A stretch of 64,000 nucleotides of DNA, taken from the NCBI RefSeq assembly GCF_018448935.1, contig NZ_RCWC01000018.1:1-64000 (forward strand), written 5' to 3'. Shown in pieces: positions 17,231 through 27,277 of this stretch (its first letter is position 1; the number at the start of each line of letters is the position of its first letter). Under the pieces are notes generated by a model, which was not told the origin of the DNA, made no database searches, and was given only the letters and a program-made list of their open reading frames with translations. The position numbers and the translations under genes are program-made. This DNA is from Photorhabdus noenieputensis (GTDB taxonomy: Bacteria > Pseudomonadota > Gammaproteobacteria > Enterobacterales > Enterobacteriaceae).

Positions 17231-18865
17231 TCAATTTAATTTACATGCTTCACACTGTTTCTCTTTCGGTTTATCGTAAGAAGGAAGTTCACCTTCGAAA
17301 TAAAACGGTTCCATTTCAATAACTTTTTTAATTGCTTTACGACCTAGCCCTTCATGGGCAGCATTGGTTAATAAGCCATTATCCTGATCGCCGCTCCAAA
17401 TAAATAAACCACCAAGTCCCTTTTCTTTAACATAGCGGCCTTTTTCTCTGACTGAACGAGGCGTATCTAATGACATAAATACTTTGAGATCTTTATTATA
17501 AAGATAATCGGCTTTCGCCACCGGATCATGGAAAACCGTATAGCCATTACGACCTATTTGATTTTCATAATCAACATAGTTATAGATAACATCTGTCCAT
17601 TCAATTACGCTGTATTCGAAACTCCCTACTGTGGATGCCCCATCAATATATTTACCAACTAGCTGTTCATTATCCTTACTCTCTAACTCCGCAGTTCTGG
17701 CATTACGAGTGTAACCCGAATAACCAATATAGATTGATTTCGGATTAATTTTTAAAGAAATAAGATAGTTAACTGCATCATCGACTGAATACTTAGAATA
17801 TTGGTCATCATTATTGCGATAAAGATTAGTATGATGTGATAGTTTTTTATCGCCTAATGTGAAGAAATCATAAGTCATTAAGTTAATTTCATTAACACCA
17901 GCAGCGATCAATTCTGGAATATGCGCTGCTTTTATTTTTTCTATATCAGCAGAAGCGGCAATACTAATTCCTTTCAAATTGCTGATATTTGCATCTTTTA
18001 AATCCTTAATAAGCTCAGCAAAGTACTTATAATCATCTTTATCAAATTGATTATTTTCCCCCGCAGAACCAGGATATTCCCAGTCAAGATCAATATGGGT
18101 GAGCATGGGGAATCTGGTGTATAAATCTTTAACACCCTCAACAAATCGCTTACGAAGATTCTCATCACGGCATACTTCATAAAAAGCACCACTCATTGAC
18201 CAACCGCCAACGCTAACAGAAATCTCCAGATCCGGATTTTCTTCTTTAAGTAAACGCAACCCTCCTAATACCCCTTGGGCTTTACCTTGCTGATATAAGT
18301 CTACAGGATCGCCCGCCCACTGAGTAAAACCACAATTAAGATAGGCTGCAACATCAGCCCAGGGATCAATTGGAATAGGTTTGCCTTCGTGATTCTCTAA
18401 AATATCTTGTTCGGCATCCCCCATTTGCCATCCATTTTTACCCGCAGCAGCAATGATAGTTGCTCTCTTCTCCCCAGGATCGCCAATAATTCCTGCAAAG
18501 CTAAAAATAATTCTGCCAAACGGCTTTCCTTTTTCTTTATCGCCTTTAAAGCGCATTAAATCAGCGCTTCTGCCGCCATTCTTTTTAAAATCATCTTCAC
18601 TTGCTGTGTCAACCAAACGCGCATCATAGATTGACCAATCAGATAAATAACAGAAAACACCAAAATCATCTTTCTCCTCGTAAGTATTAAAAACAGTTTT
18701 AGCAAGCCTTGTTGGTGTATATGTTAATGCTCCATCGGTTGTTTTAGGATTAAAACCATTTAACCGATAAGTTTTTTGCGCCGCACCTTCTTCCGAATCT
18801 TTAACCTTATGTGGATCAGTTTCATACACCAATTGGCTATCTGCTTTTGGTTTATTTTCACTCAT
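17231..18865 (-). CDS. chi1: Tc-toxin-associated family 18 chitinase (Chi1 type)
   Basis: Glycoside hydrolase family 18 enzyme of 544 residues, essentially the size of Yen-Tc Chi1. Key motifs: VSVGGWSMSGAF (substrate-binding strand), IDLDWEYPGSAGE with Asp261 and catalytic Glu263, 'NLMTYDFF', and GGLFIWSGDQDNGLL. The first Asp of the DxxDxDxE motif is Thr256, matching the loss in the partner chitinase. It lacks a signal peptide and the N-terminal chitin-binding module of Chi2. First gene of the toxin operon, with GTGGAG before the ATG. Known role of the homologue: it decorates the TcA shell and attacks the chitinous peritrophic matrix so that the toxin reaches midgut cells. Confidence 0.9.
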   Translation of the reverse strand: MSENKPKADSQLVYETDPHKVKDSEEGAAQKTYRLNGFNPKTTDGALTYTPTRLAKTVFNTYEEKDDFGVFCYLSDWSIYDARLVDTASEDDFKKNGGRSADLMRFKGDKEKGKPFGRIIFSFAGIIGDPGEKRATIIAAAGKNGWQMGDAEQDILENHEGKPIPIDPWADVAAYLNCGFTQWAGDPVDLYQQGKAQGVLGGLRLLKEENPDLEISVSVGGWSMSGAFYEVCRDENLRKRFVEGVKDLYTRFPMLTHIDLDWEYPGSAGENNQFDKDDYKYFAELIKDLKDANISNLKGISIAASADIEKIKAAHIPELIAAGVNEINLMTYDFFTLGDKKLSHHTNLYRNNDDQYSKYSVDDAVNYLISLKINPKSIYIGYSGYTRNARTAELESKDNEQLVGKYIDGASTVGSFEYSVIEWTDVIYNYVDYENQIGRNGYTVFHDPVAKADYLYNKDLKVFMSLDTPRSVREKGRYVKEKGLGGLFIWSGDQDNGLLTNAAHEGLGRKAIKKVIEMEPFYFEGELPSYDKPKEKQCEACKLN

Positions 18866-19617
18866 ATCTTACTCCACTAATAGTACAATTGTTTTAAACA
18901 TCACAGAGTTGAATCATGGCAACCTATGCCAGAATTAAGTAGAGCTCTAATAAGTACTCAGATTACAAATCGTTCCCTCTGGAATACCTATAACTTATTA
19001 GATACAAAAGATTACATAGCTTTAACTTATAAAGATCTAAATTCTAAATAACACGATATGTTAGAGCCCTGAATACTACTTCTCACAGTAATATTAGCTA
19101 AACCTCTTTTTTTCATATACAGATATAAAAATTGACAATCTCTTTTTCCCTTTGCCTATTGACTCAAACAAAACCCAGTAAATTCTTCTTTTTAACCAAA
19201 ATTTGCTCTCGCTAAATTTTGTTTTTCATAAAACATGATTTATATATTTAATATTATTAAATATCATGGCTATATCATAAAATGACAATATGAGTTATTT
19301 ATGACAGTAAAATAATAATTTTATTAAAATTTAATATCCAATTTATAGTTGCTGACTATTTTTTGTTACACCGTAACTAAAATTCCCACCAATTAACCTT
19401 TAACTTTCTCTAGTAATATTAAAATAGGGTTAAAAAACGACTTTTGAATAGATTTTCGCAACCTAGATTTTGTGGGAAATTAACTACTTGTATGTTGATG
19501 ACTCCTTGATTAGAGAAACAGCACGGCAACTTAATTTGATCATCAACTCTTTTGAGTACCACTTAATGCCTAAATTTCTACCTCTAATTGCACAAATTAA
19601 TAAACACGCCAAAAAAT
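18866..19617. other. AT-rich divergent regulatory region between Tc operon and trp promoter
   Basis: About 750 bases without a supportable gene. A 63-codon frame at 19470-19661 runs into the trp promoter and operator and is rejected as coding. The region must hold the Tc operon promoter on the minus strand. A small inverted repeat GTTAC-ACC-GTAAC (19365-19377) is a possible regulator site. Very AT-rich, hence a likely H-NS target (inference). Confidence 0.5.
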
Positions 19618-19619
19618 AC

Positions 19620-19648
19620 TTGACACACCAATTTCGTTCCAGTTTACT
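19620..19648 (+). promoter_or_regulatory. trp operon promoter
   Basis: Perfect -35 TTGACA (19620-19625), 17-base spacer and -10 TTTACT (19643-19648). Layout and sequence parallel the E. coli trp promoter, where the -10 lies within the TrpR operator. Confidence 0.88.
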
Positions 19649-19655
19649 AGTACGC
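19636..19655 (+). promoter_or_regulatory. TrpR operator
   Basis: The right half CTAGTACGC matches the E. coli trp operator exactly, and the left half is a weaker inverted copy (GTTCCAG). It covers the -10 box, so tryptophan-loaded TrpR would block RNA polymerase. Confidence 0.8.
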
Positions 19656-19717
19656 GAGTGAGTAAGACTGATATTACCTTGTATACTACCTATATCAATA
19701 CTAAAGAGGCACTGAAA

Positions 19718-19789
19718 ATGGCTGTATTTATGACGTCTATCCGTTGGTGGCATAACTTCCCAATAAGGGCGGTATGGTCACGCACATAA
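19718..19789 (+). CDS. trpL: trp operon leader peptide
   Basis: A 23-codon ORF (MAVFMTSIRWWHNFPIRAVW, then SRT) with AGAGG seven bases upstream. It has two adjacent Trp codons (codons 10-11) and a third at codon 20. Ribosome stalling at the Trp pair when charged tRNA-Trp is scarce frees the antiterminator and lets transcription enter trpE. It is longer than the 14-residue E. coli leader; an internal Met at codon 5 could be an alternative start. It is followed by the attenuator. Confidence 0.88.
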   Translation: MAVFMTSIRWWHNFPIRAVWSRT

Positions 19790-19819
19790 ATCAACAGTGC
19801 CAAATTACCAAAACCCGCC
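19768..19819 (+). promoter_or_regulatory. trp antiterminator (leader segments 2:3)
   Basis: GGCGG (19768-19772) pairs with CCGCC (19815-19819) and TGGT (19775-19778) with ACCA (19807-19810). The right arm overlaps the left arm of the terminator, so the two structures exclude each other, as in classical attenuation. Confidence 0.75.
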
Positions 19820-19837
19820 TAATAAGCGGGTTTTTTT
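19812..19837 (+). terminator. trp attenuator (leader segments 3:4)
   Basis: Stem AACCCGC (19812-19818) and GCGGGTT (19826-19832), loop of 7, followed by a run of T to 19837. Placed between trpL and trpE. Confidence 0.9.
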
Positions 19838-19867
19838 ATATGCGTAACTCATTAACAGGACGAAAAA

Positions 19868-21442
19868 ATGACGGATAAACAACCAAAAATCACAGTAATT
19901 GAGCAGGAAACTGCTTATCAAGCCGATCCTACTCTACTATTCAACCAACTCTGCGGTGAGCGACCAGCAACTTTATTGCTGGAATCTGCGGAAATTAATA
20001 GCAAAAAAAATTTAAAAAGTCTGCTGATTATCGATAGTGCCTTACGTATCAGTGCCAACGGCAATCAGGTTACTTTCGACGCTTTGACAGAAAATGGCCG
20101 GAATTTATTACCCATTTTGGCCAACAAATTTTCCAGTAACATCCAATCTAAAATGACACATGATGCTCTTCAAGTTACCTTCCCGACAATCAATCACAAT
20201 ATAGATGAAGATAATCGTCTGAAAGCCGTATCCGTATTTGATGCACTGCGTGCCCTGCTTTCTTTGGCGGAAGGGTCATCACCACACAATTCGTCAAGCG
20301 CAGAAGCGATATTCGTTGGCGGCCTTTTTTCCTACGACCTGGTGGCCGGATTTGAGCCATTACCAGCCATAAAAACCGTTCAACGCTGTCCTGACTTCTG
20401 TTTTTATCTCGCTGAAACATTATTGGTGATCGACCACCAGAATAAAAATGCACGTTTGCAAATCTCTCTTTTCAGCAATTCTCAAGCAGAAGAACAACGC
20501 CTTAAGCAACGATTGAAAACATTAGCGGCGCTCATTACCGAACCCATTGAGCCGGTAAAACAAATCTCTCTGCCAACCATGAAAGTTTCATACAATCGGG
20601 ATGACAATGCCTATACAGAAATGGTGGCACAGTTGCAGCAATACATCCGTCAGGGAGATATTTTTCAGGTGGTGCCATCAAGACGCTTCTTTCTACCCTG
20701 CCCGGCACCGCTTCATGCTTATCAGAAGCTTAAATACCGCAATCCCAGTCCTTACATGTTTTTCATGCAGGACAAAGATTTCTGTCTGTTTGGCGCTTCT
20801 CCTGAAAGCGCACTTAAATATGATGCATCCAATCGCCAGATTGAAATTTACCCAATCGCCGGCACCCGTCCCCGTGGGCGCAATGCTGCTGGCGAGCTAG
20901 ATGCCGATCTGGACAGCCGAACCGAACTGGAGATGCGTACAGATCATAAAGAATTAGCCGAGCACTTAATGTTGGTTGATTTGGCCCGTAATGACCTGGC
21001 TCGCATTTGTGAACCGGGCAGCCGCTATGTCGCTGACCTGACAAAAGTCGATCGCTACTCCTTTGTTATGCATCTGGTTTCCCGCGTAGTGGGAACATTA
21101 CGCCATGATTTGGACATCTTCCATGCTTATCAAGCTTGTATGAATATGGGTACCCTTACTGGGGCACCGAAAGTACGTGCAATGCAACTTATCGCTCACT
21201 CTGAAAGTGAACGCCGGGGCAGTTATGGTGGCGCTGTCGGTTATTTCACCGGTAAAGGAGATATGGATAATTGCATCGTTATTCGCTCTGCCTACGTGGA
21301 AGATGGCATAGCGACTATTCAGGTTGGCGCAGGTATTGTGCTGGATTCCGAGCCTTTAGCAGAATCCGAAGAGACTCGTAACAAAGCAAAAGCCGTCATT
21401 CGTGCAATTATTGAGGCTCATCAAGCAGAGGAGATTTTCTAA
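19868..21442 (+). CDS. trpE: Anthranilate synthase component I
   Basis: Converts chorismate with ammonia (from TrpG) to anthranilate, the first committed step of tryptophan synthesis. The 524 residues are close to the E. coli length. The feedback-inhibition motif LLLESAE is at residues ~37-43. The C-terminal chorismate-binding domain shows '[12 protein letters not shown]', [19 protein letters not shown] and '[12 protein letters not shown]' with GGAVGY. Its stop shares one base with the trpG start (TAATG), giving translational coupling. Controlled by the TrpR operator and attenuator just upstream. Confidence 0.97.
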   Translation: MTDKQPKITVIEQETAYQADPTLLFNQLCGERPATLLLESAEINSKKNLKSLLIIDSALRISANGNQVTFDALTENGRNLLPILANKFSSNIQSKMTHDALQVTFPTINHNIDEDNRLKAVSVFDALRALLSLAEGSSPHNSSSAEAIFVGGLFSYDLVAGFEPLPAIKTVQRCPDFCFYLAETLLVIDHQNKNARLQISLFSNSQAEEQRLKQRLKTLAALITEPIEPVKQISLPTMKVSYNRDDNAYTEMVAQLQQYIRQGDIFQVVPSRRFFLPCPAPLHAYQKLKYRNPSPYMFFMQDKDFCLFGASPESALKYDASNRQIEIYPIAGTRPRGRNAAGELDADLDSRTELEMRTDHKELAEHLMLVDLARNDLARICEPGSRYVADLTKVDRYSFVMHLVSRVVGTLRHDLDIFHAYQACMNMGTLTGAPKVRAMQLIAHSESERRGSYGGAVGYFTGKGDMDNCIVIRSAYVEDGIATIQVGAGIVLDSEPLAESEETRNKAKAVIRAIIEAHQAEEIF

Positions 21443-22020
21443 TGGCAAATATTCTTCTACTCGACAATGTGGATTCATTCACCTATAACCTCGTCGATCA
21501 ATTACGTAATCATGGTCATCAGGTTGTTATTTATCGCAATACTGTTGCAACTGAAATGATTATGCAGCGATTAAGAATGCTCTCTTCTCCGTTATTGATG
21601 CTTTCACCGGGGCCGGGTAAACCATCTGACGCCGGTTGTATGCCTCAATTACTGCAAAAAATTATCGGCAAAATTCCAGTAATCGGCATCTGCCTTGGGC
21701 ATCAAGCCATTATTGAAGCCTATGGTGGAGAAATTTCTGCTGCTGATGAAATCCTACACGGCAAAGCTTCTCTGGCAGAACATGATAATCAGGCTATGTT
21801 CGCTAATCTGGAAAACCCTCTACCGGTTGCACGTTATCACTCTCTCGCAGGTAGAAAAATTCCATCCGAACTGACTGTTTCCGCCCATTGCGGCAACACT
21901 GTTATGGCGGTTCGTCACGATAAACATAAGGTTTGTGGATTTCAATTTCATCCAGAATCGATTCTCACAACTCAGGGCGCTAAATTGCTTGAACAAACTC
22001 TGGTCTGGGCACTAAATTAA
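21442..22020 (+). CDS. trpG: Anthranilate synthase component II, glutamine amidotransferase
   Basis: Supplies ammonia to TrpE from glutamine. A class-I amidotransferase of 192 residues: '[17 protein letters not shown]' at the start, oxyanion SPGPGKP, nucleophile Cys in GICLGHQ, and the His-Glu pair in FQFHPES. It is a separate protein, unlike E. coli where the same domain is fused to TrpD; separate genes are known from Serratia and Yersinia. Overlaps the trpE stop by one base and ends seven bases before the first possible trpD start codon. Confidence 0.96.
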   Translation: MANILLLDNVDSFTYNLVDQLRNHGHQVVIYRNTVATEMIMQRLRMLSSPLLMLSPGPGKPSDAGCMPQLLQKIIGKIPVIGICLGHQAIIEAYGGEISAADEILHGKASLAEHDNQAMFANLENPLPVARYHSLAGRKIPSELTVSAHCGNTVMAVRHDKHKVCGFQFHPESILTTQGAKLLEQTLVWALN

Positions 22021-22033
22021 AAGGGAGATGAGA

Positions 22034-23032
22034 ATGCAGGTTATTTTCAACAAATTGTTTAATGCACAGACACTGACACAGCAAGAAAGCCAGCAACTAT
22101 TTGCAGCCATTATTCAAGGAGAATTAAGTGAATCACTACTCGCTGCTGTACTTATCAGCATGAAATTACGTGGTGAACAACCCCAAGAGATCGCCGGTGC
22201 AGCCCAAGCATTACTGGCAAATGCCCTGCCATTTCCACGGCCGGATTACATGTTCTGCGATATCGTCGGAACAGGTGGTGATGGTACAAACAGTATCAAT
22301 ATTTCAACCGCCAGTGCCTTTGTCGCCGCGACTTGCCAGATTAAAGTCGCCAAACATGGTAATCGCAGTGTTTCCAGTCGTTCAGGTTCTTCTGATTTGC
22401 TGGCAGCGTTTGGTATCGCCCTTGATATCAGCGCGGAATGCGCCCGTAGCGCATTGGATGAAATCGGCATCTGTTTCCTATTTGCACCGCAGTATCATCT
22501 TGGATTCCGTCATGCGATGCCGGTACGTCAACAACTGAAAACCCGGACGCTATTCAATATATTAGGTCCTCTGATTAACCCGGCCCGTCCACCACTGGCT
22601 TTAATTGGCGTTTACAGCCCTGAGCTCGTTGAGCCGATTGCCCGCACTTTACAGGTTCTCGGCTATCAACGGGCAGCGGTTGTTCACAGCGGTGGCATGG
22701 ATGAAGTCGCACTGCATGCACCAACACAAGTTGCAGAACTTAATGATGGAGAAATTATCCATTATCAATTAAACGCTGAAGATTTTGGTTTACAACATCA
22801 TCCAATATCCGCTTTAAAAGGAGGTTCACCAGAGGATAATCGTGAAATGCTCAGTTTATTGTTACAAGGACGAGGCAAGAAGGCTCATGCTGATGCCGTT
22901 GCGGCTAACGTTGCCCTGTTAATGAAAATTCATGGACAGGAAAATTTACGTCATAACACCCAACAAGCTCTCGAAGCCATTCACAGTGGCCGAGCTTATG
23001 AACGAGTCATAGCACTTGCAACAAGGAGTTAA
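22034..23032 (+). CDS. trpD: Anthranilate phosphoribosyltransferase
   Basis: Transfers the phosphoribosyl group from PRPP to anthranilate, second step of the pathway. Signature motifs: '[17 protein letters not shown]' (PRPP loop), [15 protein letters not shown], '[18 protein letters not shown]' and [13 protein letters not shown]. 332 residues from the ATG at 22034, chosen because GGGAG ends six bases before it; an ATG two codons upstream overlaps that ribosome site too closely. Stand-alone, without an amidotransferase domain. Confidence 0.95.
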   Translation: MQVIFNKLFNAQTLTQQESQQLFAAIIQGELSESLLAAVLISMKLRGEQPQEIAGAAQALLANALPFPRPDYMFCDIVGTGGDGTNSINISTASAFVAATCQIKVAKHGNRSVSSRSGSSDLLAAFGIALDISAECARSALDEIGICFLFAPQYHLGFRHAMPVRQQLKTRTLFNILGPLINPARPPLALIGVYSPELVEPIARTLQVLGYQRAAVVHSGGMDEVALHAPTQVAELNDGEIIHYQLNAEDFGLQHHPISALKGGSPEDNREMLSLLLQGRGKKAHADAVAANVALLMKIHGQENLRHNTQQALEAIHSGRAYERVIALATRS

Positions 23033-23034
23033 TC

Positions 23035-24399
23035 ATGCAAGCCACTATTTTACAGAAAATAGTTAATGATAAAGCCGAATACCTTATTAATCGCAAACAG
23101 CAACAACCATTGGAAAGTTTTATTGATGCCGTTGTTGCCAGCAATCGTCATTTTTATCAAGCGCTAAGCAGTCAACAGACGGTTTTTATTCTGGAATGTA
23201 AAAAGGCATCTCCTTCTAAAGGCGTTATTCGTCAGGATTTTGATCCCACTCAAATAGCAAAAATTTATCAACCTTATGCTGCCGCCATCTCGGTACTAAC
23301 TGATGAAAAATATTTTCAGGGTAGCTATGAATTTCTTCGTTTAGTCAGTGATACCGTTCACCAGCCGATATTGTGCAAAGACTTTATTATCGATCCTTAT
23401 CAAATTTATCTTGCCCGTTATTATCAAGCCGATGCAATTTTATTGATGCTTTCTGTTCTTGATGATCAGCAATATATTGCGTTGTCTGAACTTGCCCATA
23501 GTCTGAATATGGGCGTACTGACGGAAGTCAGCTCAGAGGAAGAGCGAGCCAGAGCGGTTGCGCTAAAAGCTAAAGTGATAGGTATTAATAACCGTGATCT
23601 GAGAGATCTTTCTATCGATTTAAACCGTACCAAACAACTTGCGCCACAGTTACCGGAAGGAACCATTGTTATTAGCGAGTCGGGCATCCACCAGCATCAA
23701 CAAATTCGTGATCTTAGTCATTATACTCATGGCTTTCTCATTGGCAGTGCTTTGATGGCCCAATCCAATCTGGACTTAGCATTACGTCAACTGATTCTGG
23801 GTGAAAATAAAGTCTGTGGGTTAACTCGTCCACAAGATGCTAAAGCAGCATTACAGGCAGGTGCTGTTTATGGTGGTTTGATATTTGCTGAGCATTCACC
23901 ACGTAAGATTAATATCCAACAGGCCCAACAAATTATTAATGCAGCAAATCTCAAATATGTAGGGGTATTTCAAAATCAATCATCTGCATTCATCAGTCAT
24001 ACCGCCCGTACCCTTTCTCTAGCTGCGGTGCAATTACATGGCGCAGAAGGTGAAATTTATATTGCTGAACTGCGAAAAACCCTGCCTGAAAATTGCCAAA
24101 TCTGGAAAGCAGTTGATATGTCGAAAGAGGCATTTCACGTCCAAGCCGGAAATATTGACCGTTATTTACTGGATAACGGCAAAGGTGGAACCGGCCAAAG
24201 TTTCGATTGGCAATTACTTGAAAAGCAATTACTCGCCAATGTCATGCTAGCCGGTGGGTTAAATGAAGAAAATTGCCAACAAGCAGCAAAATATGGCTGT
24301 TGCGGACTTGATTTTAATTCTGGCGTCGAAAACGCACCCGGAATTAAAAGCAGTCATAAACTAAATAAAGTGTTTCAGCTTCTACGCTGTTACCAGTAA
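23035..24399 (+). CDS. trpC: Bifunctional indole-3-glycerol-phosphate synthase / phosphoribosylanthranilate isomerase
   Basis: Fusion enzyme for the third and fourth reactions, 454 residues as in E. coli TrpCF. The N-terminal barrel (to ~255) has the synthase motifs FILECKKASPSKG, 'LCKDFIIDPYQIYLARYYQAD', GINNRDL and VISESGI. The C-terminal barrel has the isomerase motifs KVCGLTRPQDA, 'YGGLIFAEHSPR', VQLHGAEG and the GGTGQSFDW phosphate loop. It begins two bases after the trpD stop, behind AAGGAG. Confidence 0.97.
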   Translation: MQATILQKIVNDKAEYLINRKQQQPLESFIDAVVASNRHFYQALSSQQTVFILECKKASPSKGVIRQDFDPTQIAKIYQPYAAAISVLTDEKYFQGSYEFLRLVSDTVHQPILCKDFIIDPYQIYLARYYQADAILLMLSVLDDQQYIALSELAHSLNMGVLTEVSSEEERARAVALKAKVIGINNRDLRDLSIDLNRTKQLAPQLPEGTIVISESGIHQHQQIRDLSHYTHGFLIGSALMAQSNLDLALRQLILGENKVCGLTRPQDAKAALQAGAVYGGLIFAEHSPRKINIQQAQQIINAANLKYVGVFQNQSSAFISHTARTLSLAAVQLHGAEGEIYIAELRKTLPENCQIWKAVDMSKEAFHVQAGNIDRYLLDNGKGGTGQSFDWQLLEKQLLANVMLAGGLNEENCQQAAKYGCCGLDFNSGVENAPGIKSSHKLNKVFQLLRCYQ

Positions 24400-24439
24400 G
24401 TAACAATTTTCCGATTCATATAAATGGACAACTAGAACA

Positions 24440-25630
24440 ATGAGTAAACTTAACCCCTATTTTGGTGATTTCGGTGGACAATTTGTACCACAGATCCTTA
24501 TTCCAGCCCTTGAACAGTTAGAAGCCGCATTTATTGCGGCTCAACAAGATCCCGAATTTCAGCAAGAATTTCAGGATCTACTGAAAAATTATGCAGGCAG
24601 ACCAACAGCATTAACGTTATGCCGTAATCTGACAAAAGGCACCAAAACCCGCCTTTATCTGAAACGTGAAGATCTATTACACGGCGGCGCTCATAAAACC
24701 AATCAGGTACTTGGTCAGGCATTATTGGCGAAACGCATGGGCAAAAACGAAATTATTGCGGAAACTGGCGCTGGTCAACATGGTGTGGCAACCGCCCTCA
24801 CCTGCGCACTTTTAAATATGAAATGCCGCATTTATATGGGCGCTAAAGATGTAGAGCGCCAATCCCCTAATGTTTTTCGCATGCGTCTGATGGGAGCCGA
24901 AGTCATTCCGGTCCACAGTGGCTCTGCTACCTTAAAAGATGCCTGCAATGAAGCATTGCGTGATTGGTCTGGCAGCTACGATAAAGCCCACTACTTATTA
25001 GGGACTGCCGCTGGACCACATCCTTATCCGACGATGGTTCGAGAGTTCCAACGAATGATCGGCGAAGAAGCCAAATCCCAAATTCTGGCAAAAGAGGGAC
25101 GCCTGCCCGATGCCGTGTTAGCTTGTGTCGGTGGAGGCTCTAATGCCATTGGCATGTTTGCTGAATTCATTCCTGAAACCTCGGTCCGCCTGATTGGTAT
25201 TGAACCTGCCGGGCTCGGTATTGAAACCGGTAAACATGGCGCTCCACTGAAACATGGCAAATTGGGCATCTATTTTGGTATGAAATCGCCAATGATGCAG
25301 ACAGATGAAGGCCAGATTGAAGAATCTTATTCTATTTCCGCCGGTCTGGATTTCCCTTCCGTTGGCCCTCAACATGCCTATCTGAACAGTATTGGACGGG
25401 CTGATTATGTTTCCATCACCGATGATGAAGCATTAGCAGCATTCAAAACCCTTTCCCGTGAGGAAGGCATTATTCCAGCCCTCGAATCCTCTCATGCGCT
25501 GGCTTATGCTCTGAAAATGATCCATCAAGCTCCTGATAAAGAGCAATTACTGATCGTTAACCTATCCGGTCGCGGTGATAAAGACATATTTACTGTCCAC
25601 GATATTTTAAAATCCAGAAGGGAAATCTAA
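24440..25630 (+). CDS. trpB: Tryptophan synthase beta chain
   Basis: PLP enzyme that condenses indole and serine to tryptophan. 396 residues. PLP Lys86 lies in HGGAHKTNQ; '[13 protein letters not shown]', [12 protein letters not shown] (phosphate-binding) and the C-terminal LSGRGDKD are all present. It starts 40 bases after trpC with a weak ribosome site. Its stop overlaps the trpA start by one base (TAATG), as expected for the alpha2-beta2 partners. Confidence 0.97.
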   Translation: MSKLNPYFGDFGGQFVPQILIPALEQLEAAFIAAQQDPEFQQEFQDLLKNYAGRPTALTLCRNLTKGTKTRLYLKREDLLHGGAHKTNQVLGQALLAKRMGKNEIIAETGAGQHGVATALTCALLNMKCRIYMGAKDVERQSPNVFRMRLMGAEVIPVHSGSATLKDACNEALRDWSGSYDKAHYLLGTAAGPHPYPTMVREFQRMIGEEAKSQILAKEGRLPDAVLACVGGGSNAIGMFAEFIPETSVRLIGIEPAGLGIETGKHGAPLKHGKLGIYFGMKSPMMQTDEGQIEESYSISAGLDFPSVGPQHAYLNSIGRADYVSITDDEALAAFKTLSREEGIIPALESSHALAYALKMIHQAPDKEQLLIVNLSGRGDKDIFTVHDILKSRREI

Positions 25631-26436
25631 TGGAACGTTACGAGCAGCTATTTAAACAACTGGAAAGTCGTAAACAAGGTGCTTTTGTCCCCTTTGTCAC
25701 CCTAGGCGATCCAAACCCGGAATTATCACTGGAAATTATTGATACTTTGATTGCAAGTGGTGCTGACGCTCTTGAGTTAAGTATTCCCTTTTCTGATCCT
25801 CTGGCTGACGGCCCAACTATTCAGAACGCTAATCTGCGTGCTTTCTCCTCAAATGTGACTCCTTCGCTCTGTTTTGAACTATTAACAAAAATTCGGACAA
25901 AATACCCTGATATTCCTATTGGTTTATTAATGTATGCCAACCTGGTTTTTCATCATGGAATAGAAGAGTTCTACCGCCGTTGCAAAGATGCAGAGGTTGA
26001 TTCGATATTAGTTGCAGATGTCCCCATATCAGAATCACGACCATTCCGCACCGCAGCCATGAAACATGGTATTGCCCCTATTTTTATTTGCCCACCCAAC
26101 GCGGAAGATGAACTATTACGTGAAATTGCTTCTTATGGCCGCGGATATACCTACCTATTATCAAGAGCAGGAGTGACCGGTACAGAAAGACGAGGTGAAA
26201 AACCATTGAATCATTTGGTCAATAAACTACGGGAATATCATGCGGCACCACCGTTACAGGGATTTGGGATTTCAGAACCCACGCAGGTAAAAGAAACATT
26301 AGCGAGTGGCGCAGCGGGAGCCATTTCCGGATCTGCTGTCGTTAAAATTATCGAAGAAAATCTTTCTCAGCCAGAAATAATGATGAAAAAACTGGCTGAA
26401 TTTGTATCAATAATGAAATCTGCCACTCAACTTTAA
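25630..26436 (+). CDS. trpA: Tryptophan synthase alpha chain
   Basis: Cleaves indole-3-glycerol phosphate to indole, which is channelled to TrpB. 268 residues with catalytic Glu49 ([11 protein letters not shown]) and Asp60 ([10 protein letters not shown]). Other marks are '[12 protein letters not shown]', [12 protein letters not shown] and '[13 protein letters not shown]'. Last gene of the operon; a bidirectional terminator follows. Confidence 0.97.
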   Translation: MERYEQLFKQLESRKQGAFVPFVTLGDPNPELSLEIIDTLIASGADALELSIPFSDPLADGPTIQNANLRAFSSNVTPSLCFELLTKIRTKYPDIPIGLLMYANLVFHHGIEEFYRRCKDAEVDSILVADVPISESRPFRTAAMKHGIAPIFICPPNAEDELLREIASYGRGYTYLLSRAGVTGTERRGEKPLNHLVNKLREYHAAPPLQGFGISEPTQVKETLASGAAGAISGSAVVKIIEENLSQPEIMMKKLAEFVSIMKSATQL

Positions 26437-26440
26437 TACA

Positions 26441-26470
26441 AAAAATGGGGCAAAATCTGCCCCATTTTTT
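26441..26470. terminator. Bidirectional terminator between trpA and ompW
   Basis: Stem TGGGGCA (26446-26452) and TGCCCCA (26458-26464) with an A-run before and a T-run after. It serves the convergent trp operon and ompW. Confidence 0.9.
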
Positions 26471-26472
26471 TA

Positions 26473-27117
26473 TTAAAAGTGATAACCAACCCCAAACATA
26501 AATACCCACGGATCTAGCCGGGTATCAATTTTATATTGCTGATCACCTGCTTTAAATTTCACATCCGTTTCAATGTTTACCCACCATACAGAGGCGTTCA
26601 ACATCCAATTCTGATCTAACTCATAATCCAGACCAACCTGCCCGGCAACACCCCAGGAATCCTTCAAGTCCAGACTATGTAAGTTATTATCTTTAACGGC
26701 CGAATTACCATTGAATTTTTCGTTAAAGAAAGTGGTATAGTTCAAACCAACACCAACATAAGGGCGGAAACTGCTTTCTTTAGAACCGAAATAGTACTGC
26801 GCCATTAATGTCGGCGGTAGATGTTTTACTTTAGCAATATCACCAACACCACCCGGTAAACTTACCCGATGCTGGAAGGGTGTCCCTGCCAGTAATTCGA
26901 AACCAATATTATCGGTAATCATATAACTGAAGGTTAAACCCATCTGGGTATTATTATCCGCACTCAAAGAACCCACCCCTAATACATTATCAGAACCCGT
27001 ATTAGGTCTTACTGTTGCAGTACCTGTGCGGAAAATAAAATCACCTGCTTCATGAGCAAAAGCAAATGATGGTGCTAAAGTTGCCGCTGCTAATACAAAT
27101 GCAGAAATTTTTTTCAT
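26473..27117 (-). CDS. ompW: Outer membrane protein W
   Basis: Eight-stranded outer-membrane barrel of the OmpW family. 214 residues with a signal peptide ending near 'APSFAFA|HEAG'. Family features: 'DFIFRTGTATVRPN', 'MLNASVWWVNIETD' and a C-terminal aromatic FGVGYHF suited to outer-membrane assembly. The homologue forms a hydrophobic channel. It lies between trpA and yciC as in E. coli, but the yciE/F/G genes are absent. AGGAA precedes the ATG. A perfect FNR box upstream suggests anaerobic control. Confidence 0.95.
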   Translation of the reverse strand: MKKISAFVLAAATLAPSFAFAHEAGDFIFRTGTATVRPNTGSDNVLGVGSLSADNNTQMGLTFSYMITDNIGFELLAGTPFQHRVSLPGGVGDIAKVKHLPPTLMAQYYFGSKESSFRPYVGVGLNYTTFFNEKFNGNSAVKDNNLHSLDLKDSWGVAGQVGLDYELDQNWMLNASVWWVNIETDVKFKAGDQQYKIDTRLDPWVFMFGVGYHF

Positions 27118-27263
27118 TATTCATCCCATTCCTGTGATTTAAAGTCAATTAAAATATACTCATATATTAGAATTTATGATCCAAGACAGATCACATCTTT
27201 CAAAGAATTTCAGTAAAACCGCATATTTATAATATTATTATTTCAATTAGGAATTATTTTAAA

Positions 27264-27277
27264 TTGATCCAAATCAA
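27264..27277. promoter_or_regulatory. FNR box upstream of ompW
   Basis: TTGAT-CCAA-ATCAA is a perfect match to the FNR consensus (TTGAT, 4 bases, ATCAA), about 150 bases before the ompW start. E. coli ompW is known to respond to FNR. It could equally serve the divergent yciC. Confidence 0.75.

Noticed and set aside
19470-19661. 63-codon plus-strand frame before trpL
   Set aside because: It runs through the trp -35, -10 and operator, has no ribosome site and no family resemblance.
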